A stretch of DNA of 5,187 bases from Firmicutes bacterium UBA3920 (GTDB taxonomy: Bacteria > Bacillota > Clostridia > Caldicoprobacterales > Xylanivirgaceae). Shown here one piece after another: positions 1 to 4,533 of this stretch. Positions within the stretch are counted from its first letter, which is position 1. Each line of letters starts with the position of its first letter. A program made the translations under genes and the position numbers. Below the pieces are notes generated by a model. The model made no database searches. It had not been told where the DNA came from and was given only the letters and a program-made list of their open reading frames with translations. The DNA lies in assembly GCA_002386065.1 (NCBI GenBank), contig DGES01000001.1, positions 4,950-10,136 of the forward strand, written 5' to 3'.

Positions 1-930
1 ACTATGTGGGATGTAAAGGAACTTTCACGTATCCAACAAAATTGAATAAAGTTAAGTTTTATCTCGACTATGTGGGATGTAAAGATTATAATGAACACTA
101 AAATAATCAAGATAAAACTTAGTTTTATCTCGACTATGTGGGATGTAAAGTTAGAGGTTTAAAATTATCAGGAATTTCACAATCACAGTTTTATCTCGAC
201 TATGTGGGATGTAAAGTACGAAAAAACTTCGAAACTATAATTCGCTTATTACGTTTTATCTCGACTATGTGGGATGTAAAGCTGCAGCGCTTAACAGAAC
301 TAAGGGTGGTTTATAATGGTTTTATCTCGACTATGTGGGATGTAAAGATGAAGTAGTGTTTTTAGACAAGTCACAAAAACAGGGGGTTTTATCTCGACTA
401 TGTGGGATGTAAAGTTTTTATGACGTTCAGGTATTAAAAGATACTGAATATCGTTTTATCTCGACTATGTGGGATGTAAAGCTGCAAAAAGCAGTAGGAA
501 GGAAATTTGAGAAGTTAGTTTTATCTCGACTATGTGGGATGTAAAGTATTTAACAGGTGAGCTTTCAAAGGGAATGAAATTAAGTTTTATCTCGACTATG
601 TGGGATGTAAAGAATGAAGTAGATCAAATATGGGCTGAAGCCGTGAAAGTTTTATCTCGACTATGTGGGATGTAAAGGCTCATGAGCTTAAAGAGGGCGA
701 CACGATCTATATAGTTTTATCTCGACTACGTGGGATGTAAAGTTGTTATTGCTGCTTTTATTCCCTCTAAAGCTGTATAGTTTTATCTCGACTACGTGGG
801 ATGTAAAGGGTGAATTAATAGCTATAGATTACATGATTGAATAGGTTTTATCTCGACTACGTGGGATGTAAAGGTATTTGTGATATAAACTTCTTCTACA
901 TTATCAGTTTGTTTTATCTCGACTACGTGG
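1..930 (+). CRISPR. CRISPR array, type I-B-like 29-bp repeats, leader-distal end
   Basis: The repeat unit begins GTTTTATCTCGAC and ends GTGGGATGTAAAG. Complete copies start at 56, 122, 188, 253, 319, 386, 453, 518, 584, 649, 714, 780 and 845. A partial copy (last 18 bp) opens the window at 1-18, and a truncated copy lies at 911-930. The 14 complete spacers between them are 36-38 bp long and all different. The ten copies from 56 to 649 are identical; those at 714, 780, 845 and 911 carry T-to-C at repeat position 16 (CTACGTGG for CTATGTGG). Degenerate repeats normally mark the end far from the leader, so the leader and newest spacers should lie left of the window, with transcription rightward. 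The GTTTTAT...ATGTAAAG form resembles clostridial type I-B repeats such as those of C. difficile, whose crRNA 5' handle would be the last 8 nt, here ATGTAAAG. No cas gene is in the window, so the subtype rests on the repeat alone. Confidence 0.97.
911..930 (+). repeat. Truncated terminal CRISPR repeat
   Basis: The first 20 bp of the repeat are present and carry the T-to-C variant. The sequence then changes abruptly after GACTACGTGG to ACTCCTTATATG, the left end of the IS3-type element. The missing 9 bp (GATGTAAAG) include the crRNA handle. They do not reappear to the right of the element, so this is not a clean insertion with both repeat halves kept. Confidence 0.9.
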
Positions 931-931
931 A

Positions 932-1003
932 CTCCTTATATGTTAGGATAGTTGTCGTATAGAAAAATAATGTATAATGGAATTACGACAATAACCTAAG
1001 GAG
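932..1003 (+). promoter_or_regulatory. Inverted repeat masking the orfA ribosome binding site
   Basis: CTCCTTA (932-938) is exactly complementary to TAAGGAG (997-1003), which contains the orfA Shine-Dalgarno sequence. Inside it, TTGTCGTA (952-959) is exactly complementary to TACGACAA (984-991). An alternative outer pairing is TTAGG (943-947) with CCTAA (995-999). RNA entering from the CRISPR side would carry both arms and could fold up the ribosome binding site. RNA started at the internal promoter (about 985) would lack the left arm. Masking of transposase translation in read-through RNA is known for IS10 and IS50; its use here is inferred. Confidence 0.5.
952..978 (+). promoter_or_regulatory. 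Candidate promoter for IS3 orfA
   Basis: A perfect -10 hexamer TATAAT is at 973-978. The best -35 candidate is TTGTCG at 952-957, with a short 15-bp spacer, so the -35 is weak. Transcription would start near 985, within the right arm of the inverted repeat. The AAGGAG site at 998-1003 is 7 bases before the ATG at 1011. Confidence 0.4.
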
Positions 1004-1010
1004 AATGATT

Positions 1011-1519
1011 ATGTCTAAAAATAATAGGAAGAGAACCTATACTAAAGAATTTAAGGCATCTGTATTAAAAAGACTGGAGTTATCAACAGATGATACACCT
1101 ACAAGTCTTTCAAGGGAGCTAAATATACTAGAACTACTATATATCAATGGATTCGAAAAGACAATGAGAATAAGAAAAATTCATATAATAAACCTACAAA
1201 TAAATGGACTTCGGAGGATAAATTTTATGCCGTTATGGAAACGGCCACACATACAGAAACAGAACTTGCAGAATACTGTAGAAAAAACGGAATCTATATT
1301 AGCGAATTAAAGGAATGGATAACTCAGTGCATTAATGCTAACAAAAGCATTACAGAGAACCCTAAAGAACTAAAAGAAGTCTTAAAAGTAGAAAAAGAAA
1401 AAAACAAAGAATTGGAAAAGGAGTTGAGATTTAAGGAAAAAGCATTAGCTGAAACAGCGGCATTATTAGTATTGAGGAAAAAAGCAAATGCAATTTGGGG
1501 GGACCAAGAGGAAGAATGA
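1011..1519 (+). pseudogene. IS3-family transposase orfA, frameshifted
   Basis: The start at 1011 is chosen because AAGGAG (998-1003) is 7 bases upstream; the ATG at 1005 is too close to it. The protein opens MSKNNRKRTYTKEFKASVLK, the basic N-terminus of an IS3 orfA helix-turn-helix. The frame breaks at about 1125-1130. After NI at 1122-1127 the homologous reading continues in another frame as TTIYQWIRKDNENKK and then METATHTETELAEYCRKNG. One missing base between ATA and CTAGA explains this. The second part ends with a charged coiled coil (KVEKEKNKELEKELRFKEK) and the family tail ALAETAALLVLRKKANAIWG, which precedes orfB in many IS3 elements. With the base restored the product would be about 169 residues. 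Its stop TGA (1517-1519) overlaps the orfB start. The protein would bind the IS ends; as it stands it is broken. Confidence 0.85.
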
Positions 1520-2271
1520 TCAGCGACTCGGATCGCATAATGGCAGTAGCAATGAATAAGCATAGAGGTAGAACTAAGCCACCAGTAAAAAAAGAACCTT
1601 CAACCCATATAGCAACAGCCCCTAATCAAGTGTGGACATGGGATATTACATGGCTAAATGCAGCTATTAAAGGCCAGCATTTCAAGCTACATTTGATAAT
1701 AGATATGTTTAGTCAATTTATAGTGGCTTACAGAGTCTGGGAAACTGAAAAGGCTGAGTATGCTGAGCATCTCATTAAAAAGACTGTGCTCTCCCAAGAA
1801 ATCCAAGGCAGACCTCTAGTATTACATTCGGATAATGGAAGTCCTATGAAGGCTGCCACTTTCTTAGCTACTTTAGAGGAACTTGGGATTCAAAGCTCCT
1901 TTTCAAGACCTAAAGTCAGCAATGATAATACATACTTCGAATCCCTTTTTAAGACAATGAAGTATTGCCCTAAATATTCTTCTAAAGGATTCTCAAGCTT
2001 GGATGAGGCAAGGGAGTGGGTCCAAAGATTTGTAAAATGGTATAATTTTATTCAGCTACATAGAGGTATAAATTTCATAACCCCTTATCAAAGACAATAT
2101 GGACTAGATAAAAGGGTCATGGAAAATCGTATAAAGGTCTATGAAGAAGCTAAAAGACAACATCCAGAACGTTGGTTTAGGAATACTAGAGATTGGAGCT
2201 TACCTAAATATGTAACATTAAATCCCATTAAAGAAGGCGAGATTGCTCATTATGACTTTATGAGCATTTAA
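1516..2271 (+). pseudogene. IS3-family transposase orfB with N-terminal deletion, DDE domain kept
   Basis: This is an open frame of 251 codons from the ATG at 1516; TTG at 1495 is also in frame but lacks support. It is an rve-type DDE integrase. The catalytic residues are D43 (in WTWDITWL), D106 (in LHSDNGSP) and E142 (in DNTYFESLF), with the 35-residue gap between the second D and the E that is typical of IS3. The C-terminus has the family pattern FVKWYN...HRGINFITPYQR and ends near RQHPERW...VTLNP. Relatives as I remember them have about 100 more residues between the MIS-SDR start and the HRGR segment; here MISDSDR runs almost directly into NKHRGRTKPPVK. The helix-turn-helix region is therefore deleted in frame. 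It might still be translated from the ATGA overlap with orfA, but orfA is broken. A naturally short variant is possible but less likely. Confidence 0.8.
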
Positions 2272-2602
2272 AATGGGTAACAAGTACAAAATGAAGATTT
2301 GGCGTAAGGTTAGTGTATAATTTTTGTGGGCACTAGTGTGGACCAAAAAAGTAAGACCTCTCCTAGAGGCCTTCCCTATGCATAGTCAATACGCTATAAT
2401 GTAATCACTATATAAACATTAAGACTAGTTAATTAAAGTCAAGTAGTTTTATAAAAGAAATTTGAAAGTTTCTTGAGGGGCTTCTTGCAGCAGAAAATTT
2501 AAAAATGCCATGGCAATGAGACCACCTAAGAGACGTTGATTAAAAATAGCTGGTCAAAAGACTAACTGAACCTTGAAAACTAAATATCAAATACAAGTAA
2601 TG
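2272..2602. other. Non-coding junction between the two IS remnants
   Basis: No supported gene lies in these 331 bases. The first part (to about 2340) is probably the IS3 3' end. The rest, read on the minus strand, follows the IS110 transposase stop and is probably that element's 3' non-coding end. Visible structures are the palindrome CACTAGTG (2331-2338), a small hairpin CCTCT-CCT-AGAGG (2357-2369), AAGAAA (2455-2460) pairing with TTTCTT (2469-2474), and the 10-bp palindrome TGCCATGGCA (2506-2515). None has a U-tract that would make it a clear terminator. Confidence 0.5.
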
Positions 2603-3041
2603 CTAAGCTGCAGTATGCTTTCTTGTAAGCATCTTAGCATGTTCTTCGGGAGTACGTAGTTCAAAAGGCTTTCTATCCCTAAGAACAGCAAAGATGATAT
2701 AAACCAGTTTATGCATAACTTGCTCCTAAAGCTACTTTTTTAGGTTTGCTCTGTGACTTTCTCTTATAAAAATCTATTTAGGCATTCAATATCCTCGTTT
2801 AGCATATTGGTAGCCTCTAATTCATGAAATCTATAGAGAAGAGCAATTTTTTGGGCATCAATTTTATCATTTTTTACTTTCTTTATTCCAATATTTTTGA
2901 TAGAATAAATTTGGATGGGTTTATGATAGAGACCTCAAATCCAAACTTATAAAGTAAATGGAAAAGGATTTTGTGATAGTGCCCAGTAGATTCCATGACG
3001 ATGGAAGGCCTTGAATCAAAGTCCTTTTCCACTATTTGATA
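2603..3041 (-). pseudogene. IS110-family transposase remnant
   Basis: Three fragments read on the minus strand. From 3041 to about 2917 it reads YQIVEKDFDSRPSIVMESTG and on to FGFEVSIINP. After a one-base loss near 2917 it continues IQIYSIKNIGIKKVKNDKID, then AQKIALLYRFHELEATNM, to about 2775. This is the IS110 DEDD-domain pattern of ESTGHYH followed by VKNDKIDA. At about 2768-2775 it joins directly to the C-terminal tail FYKRKSQSKPKKVALGA. A further frame change near 2720 leads to VMHKLVYIIFAVLRDRKPFE and LRTPEEHAKMLTRKHTAA, with the stop at 2603-2605. The N-terminus with the first catalytic Asp, and most of the middle including the Transposase_20 serine region, are missing. An intact enzyme has roughly 400 residues, so this copy is dead. 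It runs toward the IS3 element. Confidence 0.85.
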
Positions 3042-3065
3042 TAGTTAAATATTAAATTTGCAGGT

Positions 3066-3094
3066 TTGACAGTGATTTCATTCACTGATTAATA
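3066..3094 (+). promoter_or_regulatory. Candidate fabZ promoter
   Basis: A consensus -35 TTGACA is at 3066-3071. The -10 is weak: TTAATA (3089-3094, 17-bp spacer) or TAATAC (3090-3095). TACAAT (3093-3098) matches the -10 consensus better but would need a 21-bp spacer. The site lies just past the IS110 remnant. Confidence 0.45.
3070..3087. repeat. Hairpin between fabZ -35 and -10
   Basis: CAGTGA (3070-3075) and TCACTG (3082-3087) form a 6-bp inverted repeat with a 6-base loop. It sits in the promoter spacer, so as DNA it could be a regulator half-site pair. No U-tract follows, so it does not look like a terminator. Confidence 0.35.
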
Positions 3095-3104
3095 CAATAC
3101 TAAT
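3088..3104. promoter_or_regulatory. Candidate FapR-like operator
   Basis: ATTAATA-CAA-TACTAAT is a 17-bp inverted repeat, with 6 of 7 positions symmetrical between the arms. FapR, the malonyl-CoA-responsive repressor of fatty-acid genes in Bacillus, Listeria and Staphylococcus, binds inverted repeats with TTAGTA-type half-sites. The site overlaps the likely -10 of fabZ, where a repressor would act. The match was judged by eye against a remembered consensus, in an AT-rich region. Confidence 0.35.
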
Positions 3105-3121
3105 TATACAAGGAGGAAAAT

Positions 3122-3559
3122 ATGAATATAAAAGAGATAATGGATATATTGCCACACAGGTACCCATTTTTATTAGTAGATAGAGTCATCGAATTGGAGG
3201 CGGGTAAAAGAGCAGTTGGAATAAAAAATGTAACAATGAACGAACCTTTTTTTCAAGGACATTTTCCGGGCTATCCTGTTATGCCTGGTGTACTCATAGC
3301 AGAGGCACTAGCTCAACTAGGGGCAGTGGCTGTACTTAGTTGTGATGAATATAGAGATAAGCTACCTGTATTTGCAGGTATGGATAAATTTAGATTTAGA
3401 AAGCAGGTACTCCCCGGCGATCAGCTTCGTCTTGAGGCAGATATTATAAAGCTTAGGGGGACTATAGGGAAGGGACATGTTTGTGCTACTGTGGAAGGAG
3501 AGGTTGTAGCAGAGGGAGAGATATTATTTGCTTTAACGGATGTAGAACGTAAGGATTAA
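3122..3559 (+). CDS. fabZ: 3-hydroxyacyl-[acyl-carrier-protein] dehydratase FabZ
   Basis: FabZ removes water from (3R)-hydroxyacyl-ACP to give trans-2-enoyl-ACP in the cytosolic type II fatty-acid elongation cycle. The 145-residue protein has the usual family length and is a single hot-dog fold. It opens with the FabZ signature IMDILPHRYPFLLVDRV (residues 6-22). The active-site stretch FFQGHFPGYPVMPGVLIAEA supplies catalytic His47 and Glu61. The later segment VFAGMDKFRFRKQVLPGDQL is also typical. The start is supported by AAGGAGG at 3110-3116, 5 bases before the ATG. The gene stands alone here, not in a fab cluster, downstream of the IS110 remnant and convergent with the ttcA-like gene. A FapR-like site in its promoter suggests control with other lipid genes. 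There is no sign of damage. FabA is unlikely, because the length and the HRYPFLLVDR start fit FabZ. Confidence 0.97.
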   Translation: MNIKEIMDILPHRYPFLLVDRVIELEAGKRAVGIKNVTMNEPFFQGHFPGYPVMPGVLIAEALAQLGAVAVLSCDEYRDKLPVFAGMDKFRFRKQVLPGDQLRLEADIIKLRGTIGKGHVCATVEGEVVAEGEILFALTDVERKD

Positions 3560-3560
3560 A

Positions 3561-4271
3561 TTAATTCCATAGATTATACTGTTCTTTATTTATAAGGGCG
3601 GTGAGCACCTGCTCTCTAGCATTGGGAATTATGTTAGTTATATAATCCATGAGTTCTTTCATTTCCTGTCTTTTAGTTTTGCCACTAGCAGGACAGGGAT
3701 TTTGAAGTATGGGAAGGTTTATCCTCTTTGCAGCCGCCTTGATTTCAGATTCGGGAGTATATATGAGAGGTCTTATGAGTGTTATGTTTTTTCTATCCAG
3801 GTATGTGACAGGTGAAAATGTATTTATACGGCCTTCATAGAATAAGCTGAGGAAAAATGTTTCTATTACATCCTCTCTATGATGGCCAAGTGCTACCTTT
3901 TCACATCCTATTTCAATGGCAGCATTGTGGAGTGCACCTCTACGCATTCGTGCACATAGGGAGCAAGGATTTTTTTCTTGTCGCTCTTCGAATACTATTT
4001 TACCTATAAGGGTATGCTTTATTATAAGTGGAACATTTATTTCGGCACAGAACTTTTCAATATTTGATGTATCTATGTTGTCAAATCCTAAAGTTAGCAT
4101 TATTCCATAGAGTTCAAATTCAACAGGGGAAAAATATCTATAGAGATTAAGGGCATTTAAAAGCATTAGACTATCCTTACCTCCTGATACCCCTACTGCT
4201 ATTTTATCTCCATCTTGGATCATATCAAAATCTTCTATTGCACGTCTTAGACAACCTAGTACTTTCTTCAT
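3561..4271 (-). CDS. ttcA: TtcA-family tRNA thiolation PP-loop ATPase
   Basis: The family adenylates a tRNA base and replaces oxygen with sulfur; TtcA makes 2-thiocytidine at position 32 using a [4Fe-4S] cluster. The 236-residue protein has an N-terminal PP-loop GVSGGKDS at residues 27-34. Next comes the paired cysteine motif CSLC (Cys103, Cys106) followed by RMRRGAL, then ALGHHREDVIETFFL (127-141) and a third cysteine in NPCPASGKTKR (Cys193). Three cysteines in this order match the cluster ligands of TtcA rather than TilS, the tRNA-Ile lysidine synthetase. It is shorter than E. coli TtcA (311 residues), as is common for Firmicute members, so exact substrate identity is inferred. On the minus strand AAAGGAG lies just upstream of the ATG. 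The gene is convergent with fabZ and divergent from purR. An unassigned thiolase of the same family is the main alternative. Confidence 0.85.
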   Translation of the reverse strand: MKKVLGCLRRAIEDFDMIQDGDKIAVGVSGGKDSLMLLNALNLYRYFSPVEFELYGIMLTLGFDNIDTSNIEKFCAEINVPLIIKHTLIGKIVFEERQEKNPCSLCARMRRGALHNAAIEIGCEKVALGHHREDVIETFFLSLFYEGRINTFSPVTYLDRKNITLIRPLIYTPESEIKAAAKRINLPILQNPCPASGKTKRQEMKELMDYITNIIPNAREQVLTALINKEQYNLWN

Positions 4272-4311
4272 AATATTCTCCTTTTGCTATTGTCGATATT
4301 CACTGAATGAT

Positions 4312-4341
4312 ATTATATAATATAAATATTCAACTGTACAA
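4312..4341 (-). promoter_or_regulatory. Candidate ttcA promoter
   Basis: Read on the minus strand, TTGTAC (4341-4336) is followed after 18 bp by a perfect TATAAT (4317-4312). The -35 matches only the TTG half of the consensus. The start codon is about 40 bp downstream. Confidence 0.45.
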
Positions 4342-4442
4342 CTGAGATATATTAGTTTACGGAGGCAAATAATTTTATTTTTACATTTATTTTATTCATA
4401 GACAGTTTGTTCATACATGATGATTTTATTATATTTTAAAAA

Positions 4443-4455
4443 AACATTCGGATTT
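4443..4455 (-). promoter_or_regulatory. Candidate PurBox upstream of purR
   Basis: On the minus strand it reads AAATCCGAATGTT, matching 11 of 13 positions of the Bacillus PurR box AWWWCCGAACWWT, including the central CCGAA. PurR usually binds paired inverted boxes about 16-17 bases apart; I found only a poor partner (AAATCCTAGCTGA at 4460-4472), too close by. Autoregulation of purR is known in B. subtilis. GGATTT (4450-4455) and AAATCC (4460-4465) also form a 6-bp hairpin here. Confidence 0.35.
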
Positions 4456-4457
4456 TA

Positions 4458-4486
4458 TTAAATCCTAGCTGAAATTGTGATATACT
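4458..4486 (+). promoter_or_regulatory. Candidate purR promoter
   Basis: The -10 is TATACT at 4481-4486, in the context TTGTGATATACTAAAT. A weak -35, TTAAAT, is at 4458-4463 with a 17-bp spacer. The start codon is about 48 bp downstream. The -35 overlaps the hairpin beside the candidate PurBox. Confidence 0.4.
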
Positions 4487-4533
4487 AAATTACATCGATA
4501 TAAAGTAATTTTATCCTTTAAAGGAGTAATAGT

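Larger units (their letters stand above)
931..2340 (+). mobile_element. Decayed IS3-family insertion sequence (right boundary uncertain)
   Basis: The two-gene layout is typical of IS3: orfA (helix-turn-helix and coiled coil) then orfB (DDE integrase), in frames offset by -1 and overlapping at ATGA (1516-1519). The left boundary is where the CRISPR repeat ends at 930. I could not find a convincing terminal inverted repeat pair or target duplication. The right end is placed near 2340 only because GTGGAC recurs at 2338-2343, similar to GTGGAC at 927-932, and because AT-rich non-coding DNA of another character follows. orfA is frameshifted and orfB has an internal deletion, so the copy should be inactive. 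Confidence 0.8.
4272..4533. other. Divergent intergenic region between ttcA and purR
   Basis: These 262 very AT-rich bases hold both divergent promoters and a possible PurR site, all listed separately. CAACTG occurs twice in tandem at 4331-4345 beside the ttcA -35. A GGAGG-like sequence near 4361 (TTACGGAGGC) is not followed by a usable open reading frame. I see no RNA gene or riboswitch. Confidence 0.6.

Noticed and set aside
138..356. 72-codon open frame at the left
   Set aside because: It runs through CRISPR repeats and spacers, and its protein repeats the translated CRISPR repeat. It is not a gene.
1..930. Cas genes or a leader within the window
   Set aside because: None is present. The window opens inside a repeat, and everything to the right of the array is transposon remnant or housekeeping DNA.
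1478..1484. AAAAAAG as a programmed -1 frameshift site joining orfA and orfB
   Set aside because: In the orfA frame it reads AGG AAA AAA GCA, so the standard X-XXY-YYZ slip is not in register. The ATGA overlap at 1516-1519 is the simpler coupling, though slippage on six A residues is not excluded.
1324..1563. Minus-strand open frame inside the IS3 orfA-orfB region
   Set aside because: It is antisense to recognisable transposase sequence, has low-complexity composition and no ribosome binding site.
2571..2585. CCTTGAAAACTAAAT, similar to sequences in Firmicute rRNA spacers
   Set aside because: No 16S, 23S, 5S or tRNA sequence flanks it; it lies beside the IS110 remnant and the match is short.
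3070..3087. Hairpin before fabZ as a terminator
   Set aside because: The stem is only 6 bp and is followed by CTGATTAATAC, not a T-run. It lies between promoter elements.
3916..4110. Plus-strand open frame inside the ttcA-like gene
   Set aside because: It is a shadow of a well-conserved minus-strand gene.
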